The notes under the pieces: model-generated
Databases searched by the model: none
The model's input: only the letters and a program-made list of their open reading frames with translations
What the model was told of the DNA's origin: nothing
Assembly: GCF_000184685.1 (NCBI RefSeq)
Contig: NC_014830.1
Span: 2,480,001-2,544,000, forward strand
Direction of reading: 5' to 3'
Source: Intrasporangium calvum DSM 43043
GTDB lineage: Bacteria > Actinomycetota > Actinomycetes > Actinomycetales > Dermatophilaceae
Length of the DNA: 64,000 bases
Shown here: piece after piece, positions 48,004-55,625 of the stretch
Position numbering within the stretch: the stretch's first letter is position 1
Layout of the letters: the number at the start of each line of letters is the position of its first letter
Made by a program: the position numbers and the translations under genes

Positions 48004-49905
48004 ACCGAGCTGCTCGAGGACGCTTGCGTCCTCGATGGTCGCGGGCACGGCCGGCGACCCTCCGTCGGCGATCTCGCGCATGGTCTTGCGCAGGATCTTG
48101 CCGGAGCGCGTCTTCGGCAGGCCCGGCACGATGTCGACCTGGTGCAGGGCAGCCACCGCTCCCACCTCGCTGCGGACGCGCGCGACGAGCTCCCGCCGGA
48201 TTCGCTCGCCCTCGGCGTCCCCGTCGATCCCGCTCTTGAGCACGACGAGCGCGCGAGGGACCTGGCCCTTGAGCTCGTCGTGCACGCCGATCACCGCGCA
48301 CTCCGCCACGGCCTCGTGCCCAGCGAGGGCGGCCTCGATGGAGCCGGTGGACAGGCGGTGGCCGGCGACGTTGAGCACGTCGTCGGTCCGGCCCATGACG
48401 AAGAGATAGCCGTCGTCGTCGCAGTAGCCGCCGTCGCCGGTCAGGTAGTAGCCGGGGTAGGCGGACAGGTAGGAGGACACGTAGCGCTCGTCGTCCTGCC
48501 ACAGGGTGGGCAGGGTGCCCGGTGGCATCGGCAGCTTGATGCAGATCGCGCCCTCCTGGCCGGGCGGCATCTGGTTGCCCTCACCGTCGAGGACCTGCAC
48601 GTCGTAGCCCGGCACGGCCACGGTCGGGGAGCCGGGCTTGATCGGGAGCATCTCGATGCCCTTGGGGTTGCACGCGATGGGCCACCCGGTCTCGGTCTGC
48701 CACCAGTTGTCGATGACGGGGACGCCGAGCGCCGCCGAAGCCCACTCGTACGTGTCCGGGTCGAGGCGCTCACCTGCGAGGTAGAGCGTGCGGAAACGGG
48801 ACAGATCGTAGTCCTTGACCAGGGACGCCGACGCGTCCTCCTTCTTGATGGCGCGGAACGCGGTCGGCGCGGTGAAGAGGCAGACGGCGTCGTACTCGGA
48901 GATGACCCGCCAGAACGCCCCCGCGTCCGGGGTCCCGATCGGCTTGCCCTCGTAGAGGACCGTCGTCGCGCCGGTGAGGAGGGGCCCGTAGACGATGTAC
49001 GAGTGGCCGACGACCCAGCCGACGTCGCTCGCGGTGAACATCGTCTCGCCCGGCTGGACGTCGTACAGCTTCTCCATCGACCAGCGCAGGGCGACCGCGT
49101 AGCCGCCGCTGTCCCGGTAGATCCCCTTGGGCTTCCCCGTCGTGCCGGAGGTGTAGAGGATGTACAGCGGGTCGGTCGCCGCCACCGTGACGGGGTCGGC
49201 ACCGGCCTGGGCCGCCGCACCCGACTCGAACTCCTCCCAGTCCACGTCGCGCTCCCCCAGCTCCGCCCGCTCCTGGGGGCGCTGGAGGATGACGCAGGCC
49301 TCGGGCTTGTGCTCCGAGCGGTGGATCGCCTCGTCGAGGAACGGCTTGTACGTGACGACGCGCGTCGGCTCGATGCCGCACGACGCCGACAGGATCACCT
49401 TGGGCGCCGCGTCGTCGATCCGCGCTGCGAGCTCCTGCGGCGCGAAGCCGCCGAAGACGACCGAGTGGATCGCGCCGATCCGCGCGCACGCCAGCATGGC
49501 GATGACCGCCTCCGGCACCATCGGCATGTAGATGACGACCCGGTCACCCTTCTCGACGCCGAGCCCGCGCAAGCCGCCGGCCACGGCTCGGACGCGAGCC
49601 AGCAGAGCGGCATACGTGATGGTCTCCTTGGTGCCGGTCACCGGGGAGTCGTAGTGGATGGCTGGCTGGTCGCCCCGACCGGCGGCGACGTGCCGGTCGA
49701 CCGCGTTGTGACAGACGTTGAGCTCACCGTCGGGGTACCAGCGGTAGAAGGGCGGGTTGTCGGCGTCGAGGATGCGCGTCGGTGGGGTCACCCAGTCGAT
49801 GAGGTTCGCGGCTTCCGCCCAGAACCCGTCGGGGTCCGTCAGGCTCGCCTCGTACGTGGTGCGGTAGCTCAAGGGGTATGCCGCTGGGCTGGCTCCGTCG
49901 CTCAT
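47983..49905 (-). CDS. prpE: Propionyl-CoA synthetase (PrpE-type acyl-CoA synthetase)
   Basis: A 640-residue acetyl-CoA-synthetase-like ligase. YTSGTTGKPKGIYRDSGGYA is the A3 loop, ASDVGWVVGHSYIVYGPLL and FTAPTAFRAIKKEDAS are typical of PrpE rather than Acs, and the A10 Lys is in TRSGKILRKTMREIA. It activates propionate (and perhaps acetate or butyrate) to the CoA ester. The N terminus MSDGASPAAYPLSYRTTYEA contains an exact copy of the dispersed word. ATG at 49905 lies 6 bases after CAGGGT. Confidence 0.9.
   Translation of the reverse strand: MSDGASPAAYPLSYRTTYEASLTDPDGFWAEAANLIDWVTPPTRILDADNPPFYRWYPDGELNVCHNAVDRHVAAGRGDQPAIHYDSPVTGTKETITYAALLARVRAVAGGLRGLGVEKGDRVVIYMPMVPEAVIAMLACARIGAIHSVVFGGFAPQELAARIDDAAPKVILSASCGIEPTRVVTYKPFLDEAIHRSEHKPEACVILQRPQERAELGERDVDWEEFESGAAAQAGADPVTVAATDPLYILYTSGTTGKPKGIYRDSGGYAVALRWSMEKLYDVQPGETMFTASDVGWVVGHSYIVYGPLLTGATTVLYEGKPIGTPDAGAFWRVISEYDAVCLFTAPTAFRAIKKEDASASLVKDYDLSRFRTLYLAGERLDPDTYEWASAALGVPVIDNWWQTETGWPIACNPKGIEMLPIKPGSPTVAVPGYDVQVLDGEGNQMPPGQEGAICIKLPMPPGTLPTLWQDDERYVSSYLSAYPGYYLTGDGGYCDDDGYLFVMGRTDDVLNVAGHRLSTGSIEAALAGHEAVAECAVIGVHDELKGQVPRALVVLKSGIDGDAEGERIRRELVARVRSEVGAVAALHQVDIVPGLPKTRSGKILRKTMREIADGGSPAVPATIEDASVLEQLGPVLRGT
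49876..49890 (+). repeat. Dispersed 15-base word, exact copy at the prpE N terminus
   Basis: GTATGCCGCTGGGCT followed by GGCTCCGTCG, antisense, encoding Ser-Pro-Ala-Ala-Tyr at residues 6-10 of the protein. Confidence 0.9.
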
Positions 49906-50022
49906 GCTCCCACCCTGCCCGGCCTCCTGCGCCGAGGGCCAGCCCCGACTTCGTCACACGAGACGAGCGGTCAGGACCGGTCGGTGAACGGAACTGCGTC
50001 GACGGGATGCCCCTGCGGGGGG

Positions 50023-51204
50023 TCAGGCGGTGGCGGCGGCGAGCTGGCCGCACGCACCGTCGATGTCCTGGCCCCTCGTGTCGCGGATCGTCGTGGGGAT
50101 GCCGTGCGCCCGGAGTCGCTCGACGAAGTTCTGCTCCACCCCCGGCCGGCTGGCCGTCCACTTCGATCCCGGCGTCGGGTTGAGCGGGATCGGGTTGACG
50201 TGCACCCATCCACGGCCCCGCCGGTTGAGCTTCTGGGCGAGCAGGTCCGCACGCCATCCCTGGTCGTTGATGTCGCGGATCAGGGCGTACTCGATGGAGA
50301 CCCGTCGGCCGGTGGTCTCGTAGTAGCGGTGGGCCGCGTCGATGGCCTCGTCGACCTTCCAACGCGTGTTGATCGGGACCAGCTCGTCGCGCAGCTCGTC
50401 GTCGGGCGCATGGAGCGAGAGGGCGAGCGTGACCGGAATGCCCTCGGCCGCCAGCTTGTCGATCGCGGGGACGAGTCCGACGGTCGACATCGTGATGCCG
50501 CGCGCGGAGATCCCGAGTCCGTCCGGCGCCGGGTCGGTGAGCCGTCGGATGGCGCCGATCGCCGCACCGTAGTTGGCGAGCGCCTCCCCCATGCCCATGA
50601 AGACGACGTTGCTCACCCGCAGCGGGTGCTCCCGGTCCCCGTCCTGCCCGCCTGCGAGCTCACCGGTTCGCAGGGCCCGGGCGGCCCAGACGACCTGCTC
50701 GACGATCTCTGCGGTCGACATGTTGCGGGTCAGTCCGGCCTGGCCGGTGGCGCAGAACGGGCAGTTCATCCCGCAGCCGGCCTGGCTGGAGATGCAGATG
50801 GTGACGCGGTTGGGGTAACGCATGAGCACCGACTCGACGATGGCACCGTCGTGGAGCCGCCAGGCGTACTTCATCGTCTGGCCGTCGTCGGCCTGCCGAC
50901 GGACGATCGGCGCGAGGAGGGGCGGCAGCAGGTCGCGGACGAGGTCGGCCCGGACCGCCTTGGGCAGGTCGGTCATCTGCTCGGGGTCGTCGACGAGCCG
51001 CTCGAAGTAGTGCGTGGACAGCTGCCTGGCCCGGAACCCCTGGTGGCCGAGCGACTCGACGACCTCCTTGCGCTCGGCCGGGGTCAGGTCGGCGAGGTGG
51101 CGCGGCGGCTTGCCGCGGCGGGGGGCGCGGAAGGTGAGCTCGCCCGGGACAGGGCGCGCGGTCGTCGGCTCGGGCAGCGAGACGGGCGTGGCGTCATCAG
51201 TCAT
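50023..51204 (-). CDS. rlmN: Dual-specificity 23S rRNA/tRNA adenine-C2 methyltransferase
   Basis: A 393-residue RlmN radical SAM enzyme that methylates A2503 of 23S rRNA and A37 of certain tRNAs at C2. The cluster motif is [39 protein letters not shown] and [20 protein letters not shown] follow, and [20 protein letters not shown] is diagnostic. [20 protein letters not shown]-like residues near the C terminus carry the region of the methyl-transfer Cys. It lies near cdsA, frr and pyrH as in many actinobacteria. Confidence 0.95.
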   Translation of the reverse strand: MTDDATPVSLPEPTTARPVPGELTFRAPRRGKPPRHLADLTPAERKEVVESLGHQGFRARQLSTHYFERLVDDPEQMTDLPKAVRADLVRDLLPPLLAPIVRRQADDGQTMKYAWRLHDGAIVESVLMRYPNRVTICISSQAGCGMNCPFCATGQAGLTRNMSTAEIVEQVVWAARALRTGELAGGQDGDREHPLRVSNVVFMGMGEALANYGAAIGAIRRLTDPAPDGLGISARGITMSTVGLVPAIDKLAAEGIPVTLALSLHAPDDELRDELVPINTRWKVDEAIDAAHRYYETTGRRVSIEYALIRDINDQGWRADLLAQKLNRRGRGWVHVNPIPLNPTPGSKWTASRPGVEQNFVERLRAHGIPTTIRDTRGQDIDGACGQLAAATA

Positions 51205-51298
51205 GGTGCCCCCATTCTCTCAGCCGCTGTCAAAACGCAGCCCGGATGCCGCCGGGTCGGCTCCTCGTCCGCCGTGCCGCCCGTGCGGGGGAAGGGCG

Positions 51299-52096
51299 TC
51301 AGGTGGACCGGAGGGCTCGCTCCTCCGCGATCGTGTTCCCTCCGTCGACGACGAGCACCTGGCCCGTGACGTAGCCGGCCTCGGGACTGGTGAGGAAGGC
51401 GATCGCTGCGGCGACCTCCTCGGCGGTTCCGGAGCGTCCGACCGGAGTCGTCCAGCCCTCCCTCGCCTCGTCCTCGGTCTGGGACGCCGTGGCGATCCAA
51501 CCGGGCGCGACGGCGTTCGAGGTGAGGCCGTGGCGGCCCTCGTCGACCGCGATCGCCCGGGCCAGCCCGACGAGCGCTGCCTTGCCGGCGGCATAGGCGA
51601 CCTCGTGGCGCATCGCCATGGCCGCGCCGGTGACGCTGGAGACGAAGACGACCCGCCCCGAGCCGACGGAGCGCAGGTGCGGCAGGCACGCGCGGGTCAC
51701 GAGGTAGGCGGTGTCGAGGTTCCGCGCGAGGGACTGGCGCCATCGGTCGGGACCGGTGGACTCCAGGTCGCCGCCGAGCAGGTCGGGCACGGTGACGCTC
51801 ACCATGCCGGCGTTGTTGACGAGGGCATGGAGCCCGCCGTGCCTCTCGAGGCACCCCGTGACGACCTGAGCGACGGCAGCGGGATCGGTGAGGTCGCCGA
51901 CGTGGCCGGACGCAGTGATGCCGAGGGCTCTCAGCTCGGTGACGCGCTCGTGCACCCGCTCGGTCGTCGCGGCGAGGGCCACCTCGGCGCCCAGCCGGCC
52001 CAGCATCCGAGCGGTCTGGAAACCGATGCCGCTCGGGCTGCCCGTACCGGTGATCAGGGCCACCCGCCCGGTCTGGGCGAACGGGATTGCCGTCAC
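51299..52096 (-). CDS. Short-chain dehydrogenase/reductase family oxidoreductase
   Basis: A 265-residue SDR. ALITGTGSPSGIGFQTARML is the cofactor-binding fold, LVNNAGMVSVTVP is the NNAG motif, the catalytic Tyr and Lys are in EVAYAAGKAALVGLARAIAV, and TSPEAGYVTGQVLVVDGGNT is the common C-terminal end. GTG at 52096 overlaps the cdsA stop as GTGA, so it is coupled to cdsA. It resembles 3-oxoacyl-ACP reductases and many other SDRs; the substrate is not known. Confidence 0.87.
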   Translation of the reverse strand: MTAIPFAQTGRVALITGTGSPSGIGFQTARMLGRLGAEVALAATTERVHERVTELRALGITASGHVGDLTDPAAVAQVVTGCLERHGGLHALVNNAGMVSVTVPDLLGGDLESTGPDRWRQSLARNLDTAYLVTRACLPHLRSVGSGRVVFVSSVTGAAMAMRHEVAYAAGKAALVGLARAIAVDEGRHGLTSNAVAPGWIATASQTEDEAREGWTTPVGRSGTAEEVAAAIAFLTSPEAGYVTGQVLVVDGGNTIAEERALRST

Positions 52097-52968
52097 GAGA
52101 CGGCTCGCTCTGCCAGCAGGGACAGCACGGCCCACACGATGGGCACGACGACGATGAGAGAGTCGAGGCGGTCCATGATGCCGCCGTGCCCGGGGAGGAT
52201 GCTCGACATGTCCTTGATCCCGAGATCACGCTTGATGAGGGACTCCATGAGGTCGCCGATCGTCGCGGCGATGGCGACCGCGACGCCGAGAGCGATGCCG
52301 ATCCACCAGGGATGGCCCAGGAAGAAGTGGATGGTGAGCGAGCCGGCGACGATGCACAGGACCACCGATCCAGCGAACCCCTCCCAGGACTTCTTCGGGC
52401 TGATCGTGGGGGCGATCGGGTGCTTGCCGAGCCACACCCCGGCTGCGTAGCCGCCGATGTCGCTGCTCACCGCCGTGAGGAGGAAGACGAACATCCGTCC
52501 CACGCCGTCGGGCTCGGCGAGCAGGAGGACGGCGAAGCCGACGAGGAGCGGCGGGTAGGTGGCGATGAAGATCCCGCCCAGCACGTCCCGCCCGGCTCCG
52601 TCGAGGCGGCCGCCCCCCCGCCAGAGCAGCACGGCCGCCCCGGTGAGGACCCAGGCAGTGACGAGTCCGGCCGGGCCGTGGACGTATGCCGCCCAGGTCA
52701 TCCCCGCCATACCGAGCACAGCGGGCACGAGGGGCGCACGGACGGCGACGTTGCGCAGCGCGACGTGCAGCTCCCACATGCCGATGGCGACCGCGATCGC
52801 CACGACGACGAGGAACGACTCCTTCTTGACGAGCAGGGTCGAGATGATGATGACGCCGAGCACGACCCCGACACCGATGGCCGCCTTGAGGTCGCGGCCC
52901 GCCCGTGAGGTGGGCTGGGCCGGCGCCGACGGGTCGGGCAGCGCGGCGGCGGCGGGTGGGGTGGTCAT
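52093..52968 (-). CDS. cdsA: Phosphatidate cytidylyltransferase
   Basis: A 291-residue polytopic membrane enzyme that forms CDP-diacylglycerol from phosphatidate and CTP for phospholipid synthesis. The family signature is SLIKRDLGIKDMSSILPGHG followed by GIMDRLDSL, and SDIGGYAAGVWLGKHPIAPT with SPKKSWEGFAG are typical. The N-terminal 25 residues are a Pro/Ala-rich cytoplasmic tail. It follows frr and pyrH in the conserved order. Confidence 0.94.
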   Translation of the reverse strand: MTTPPAAAALPDPSAPAQPTSRAGRDLKAAIGVGVVLGVIIISTLLVKKESFLVVVAIAVAIGMWELHVALRNVAVRAPLVPAVLGMAGMTWAAYVHGPAGLVTAWVLTGAAVLLWRGGGRLDGAGRDVLGGIFIATYPPLLVGFAVLLLAEPDGVGRMFVFLLTAVSSDIGGYAAGVWLGKHPIAPTISPKKSWEGFAGSVVLCIVAGSLTIHFFLGHPWWIGIALGVAVAIAATIGDLMESLIKRDLGIKDMSSILPGHGGIMDRLDSLIVVVPIVWAVLSLLAERAVS

Positions 52969-53051
52969 CGCGAGGTCATCGAACGGTGCTCATGAGTCGG
53001 CCGGCGTGGCGTCGAGGAGGGGGCCCGGGTGGCGGTCGTGTCCGCCGCCCA

Positions 53052-53609
53052 TCACACCTCGAGCAGCTCGGACTCCTTGTGCTTGACGAGCGAGTCGATG
53101 AGGTCGGTGTGCTTCTTGGTCAGCGCCTCGAGCTCCTTCTCGGCGCGGGCGCCCTCGTCCTCCCCGACGTCGCCGTCCTTGACGAGCCGGTCGATGTCGG
53201 TCTTGGCCTTGCGGCGGACGTTGCGGATCGAGACCCGGCCCTCCTCCGCCTTGTGGTGGGCGAGCTTGATGTACTCCTTGCGGCGCTGCTCGGTCAGCTC
53301 GGGCATCACGCACCGGATCTGGTGACCGTCGCTGGCCGGGTTGACGCCGAGATCGGAGTCACGGATGGCCTTCTCGATCTCGTGCATCGCCGACTTGTCG
53401 AACGGGACGACGAGGATCGTGCGCGGCTCCGGGTTCTGGAACGACGCGAGCTGCTGGAGCGGCGTCGGAGCACCGTAGTAGTTGACGAGGAGCTTGTTGA
53501 ACAGGCCCGGGTTGGCGCGACCGGTGCGGATGCCCGCGAAGTCCTCCTTGAGGACCTCGACGGCCTTGTCCATCTTCTCCTCGGCCTCGAACATCGTCTC
53601 TTCGATCAT
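53052..53609 (-). CDS. frr: Ribosome recycling factor
   Basis: A 185-residue RRF, which with EF-G splits post-termination ribosomes. RTGRANPGLFNKLLVNYYGA, TILVVPFDKSAMHEIEKAIR and MPELTEQRRKEYIKLAHHKA are diagnostic. ATG at 53609 is preceded by GAGGAAGCC, which is part of a short GACGAG triplicate in the pyrH-frr gap. It lies 65 bases downstream of pyrH. Confidence 0.97.
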   Translation of the reverse strand: MIEETMFEAEEKMDKAVEVLKEDFAGIRTGRANPGLFNKLLVNYYGAPTPLQQLASFQNPEPRTILVVPFDKSAMHEIEKAIRDSDLGVNPASDGHQIRCVMPELTEQRRKEYIKLAHHKAEEGRVSIRNVRRKAKTDIDRLVKDGDVGEDEGARAEKELEALTKKHTDLIDSLVKHKESELLEV

Positions 53610-53674
53610 GGCTTCCTCGTCCTCGTCCTCGTCCGGGTCACAGCTGGGTCGGTCTGGTGCTCGCGTGCTCGGGC

Positions 53675-54403
53675 TCAGCCGTTGGTGACCAGCGTGCCGA
53701 TCTTCTCACCCAGCAGGGCACGTGTGATGTTTCCGGGGCCTTCCATACCGAAGACCACCATCGGCAGCTTGTTCTCCTTGCACAGCGAGAACGCTGCGGC
53801 GTCCACGATCCGCAGTCCGTTGGCCAGGCCCTCGTCAAAGGTGAGCGTGTCGTACTTCGTGGCCGTGGGGTCCGCCTTGGGGTCGGCGGAGTAGACGCCG
53901 TCGACGCCGTTCTTGGCGATGAGCAGCGCGTCACACTTCGTCTCGAGGGCGCGCTGAGCACTCACGGTATCGGTGGAGAAGAACGGCATCCCGGCCCCGG
54001 CGCCGAAGATCACGACCCGGCCCTTCTCCATGTGGCGGATGGCGCGGCGCGGGATGTACGGCTCGGCCACCTGCTGCATGGCGATCGCGGACTGGACCCG
54101 CGTCTCGACGCCCTCCTTCTCGAGGTAGTCCTGCAGGGCCAGGCAGTTCATGACCGTGCCGAGCATCCCCATGTAGTCGGCGCGGGTGCGGTCCATGCCG
54201 CGCTGCTGCAGCTCGGCGCCACGGAAGAAGTTGCCTCCGCCGACGACGACCGCGACCTGCACCCCACCCTCGACGGCATCGGCGATCTGTCGCGCGATCC
54301 CGGCGACGACGCTCGGGTCCAACCCGACCGCGCCACCTCCGAAGGCCTCACCAGAGAGCTTGAGGAGCACCCTCTTGAACGGTGTGTTGCGGGCGTCGGT
54401 CAT
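53675..54403 (-). CDS. pyrH: UMP kinase
   Basis: A 242-residue hexameric-type UMP kinase of the amino-acid kinase family, which phosphorylates UMP to [38 protein letters not shown] and [20 protein letters not shown] are typical, followed by [20 protein letters not shown]-like residues. ATG at 54403 follows CCAGGAGGCTCCGTC; upstream codons are not conserved. rpsB and tsf, usually adjacent, lie about 7 kb upstream, with other genes between. Confidence 0.96.
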   Translation of the reverse strand: MTDARNTPFKRVLLKLSGEAFGGGAVGLDPSVVAGIARQIADAVEGGVQVAVVVGGGNFFRGAELQQRGMDRTRADYMGMLGTVMNCLALQDYLEKEGVETRVQSAIAMQQVAEPYIPRRAIRHMEKGRVVIFGAGAGMPFFSTDTVSAQRALETKCDALLIAKNGVDGVYSADPKADPTATKYDTLTFDEGLANGLRIVDAAAFSLCKENKLPMVVFGMEGPGNITRALLGEKIGTLVTNG

Positions 54404-54480
54404 GACGGAGCCTCCTGGTGGGCAGTTCCGGTGGTCGCCCGATCTTTCCACATGGGGGCCTCCCGGGTCGCATCGGCTGC

Positions 54481-55611
54481 TCAGGCCCGACCCACGAGCG
54501 AGACGAGGGTCGCGGCGAGGCGGGCGTAGTCGTCCTCGTCGTTGTACGCCTGGGCGGCCAGACGCAGATGACCGCGGCCGGCGAAGCTGACCGCCGGGAC
54601 GATGAACCCTGCTGCGAAGAGCTGCTGCCAGAGCGCCTCAGCCCCCTCAGGCGTCGCTGCCGCCTGCTCAGGGAGCGGGACGAGGGTCATGCAGGGAGCG
54701 GAGGGTATGCCGCTGGGCTCGCTCGTCGTGCCGAGCGCGCCCGCGATGTGGTGGGCCCCCCAGCGGACGAGGTCGGCGTTGTGTTGGACGTTGCGCCACC
54801 CGCCGAGGCGATGCCAGAAGTCGACGCCGTCCGGCAGCGCGAGCCAGGCCGAGTGGTCGACGGTCCCCTGCAGGTCGAAGGAGGCCGGGAACCGTTCACC
54901 GTGGCTCCAGGACGTGACGAGCGGCTGGACGTCGGCTCGGCGAGCCGAGTCGACCCACAGTAGGGCGGCCGAGCGAGGGGCGAAGACCCACTTGTGCAGG
55001 TTGCCGACCCAGTAGTGGACGCCGAGAGCCTCGACGTCGAGCCCCGGGAGCGCCCCGGGGACGTGGGCTGCGTCGACGAGCACGGGGACCGGCGCGACGG
55101 CCGCCGCCACCTCGGCGACCGGCAGGAGCAGGGCGGTCGCTGACGTGATCTGGTCGATGACGACGAGTCGCGTGTCGGGGGTCAGGGCCTCGGTGAACGC
55201 CGCGACGATGTCGGCGGTCGACGCGTGGAGGTGGAACGTCGCCTCGCGCGCCGAGCCGCCACGAGCTCGGACCGCCATCGCCACCCTGGGGTAGCCGTGG
55301 TTGCTCACGACCACGTCGTCCCCGCGGCCGACCGCGAGCGACTGGAGCACGACGGCGACGCCCTCCGAGACGTTCCGGACGAGGGCGGCCGCCTCGGGGG
55401 GCACCCCGACGAAGTCTGCTGCGCGCTCCCGCGACGCGGCGATGGCACCGGGCAGGTCGTCGCGGAACGCGCGCATCGGGGCCGACTCGATCCGCGCACG
55501 GGCCCGGTCCTGGGCCTCTCGCACGACGCGTGGCACCGCACCGAAGGCACCGTGGTTGAGGTGGGTCAGGGCAGGGTCGAGCTCGAACAGCTCGGCGATG
55601 TCGGCGCGCAC
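54481..55611 (-). CDS. Class V aminotransferase family PLP enzyme
   Basis: A 376-residue protein. [20 protein letters not shown] begins the fold, [20 protein letters not shown] carries the Asp that contacts the cofactor, and [20 protein letters not shown] carries the Schiff-base Lys. It resembles isopenicillin N epimerase-like and cysteine desulfurase-like members, but the substrate is unclear. GTG at 55611 lies 6 bases after CAGGAT and 15 bases after the kinase gene. A copy of the dispersed word encodes EPSGIP in a variable part. Confidence 0.85.
   Translation of the reverse strand: MRADIAELFELDPALTHLNHGAFGAVPRVVREAQDRARARIESAPMRAFRDDLPGAIAASRERAADFVGVPPEAAALVRNVSEGVAVVLQSLAVGRGDDVVVSNHGYPRVAMAVRARGGSAREATFHLHASTADIVAAFTEALTPDTRLVVIDQITSATALLLPVAEVAAAVAPVPVLVDAAHVPGALPGLDVEALGVHYWVGNLHKWVFAPRSAALLWVDSARRADVQPLVTSWSHGERFPASFDLQGTVDHSAWLALPDGVDFWHRLGGWRNVQHNADLVRWGAHHIAGALGTTSEPSGIPSAPCMTLVPLPEQAAATPEGAEALWQQLFAAGFIVPAVSFAGRGHLRLAAQAYNDEDDYARLAATLVSLVGRA
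54705..54719 (+). repeat. Dispersed 15-base word, exact copy in the class V aminotransferase gene
   Basis: GTATGCCGCTGGGCT followed by CGCTCGTCG. On the coding strand it is read as Glu-Pro-Ser-Gly-Ile, a third reading frame of the same word. Confidence 0.9.
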
Positions 55612-55625
55612 GAGCCCATCCTGCC

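Noticed and set aside
51247-51260. GGATGCCGCCGGGT near rlmN as another copy of the dispersed word
   Set aside because: Too many mismatches to count with confidence; noted only as a possibly decayed copy.
47740-51369. A 1,209-codon plus-strand open frame opposite prpE and rlmN
   Set aside because: It starts inside the radical SAM gene and crosses two recognised enzymes on the other strand; no plausible protein features.
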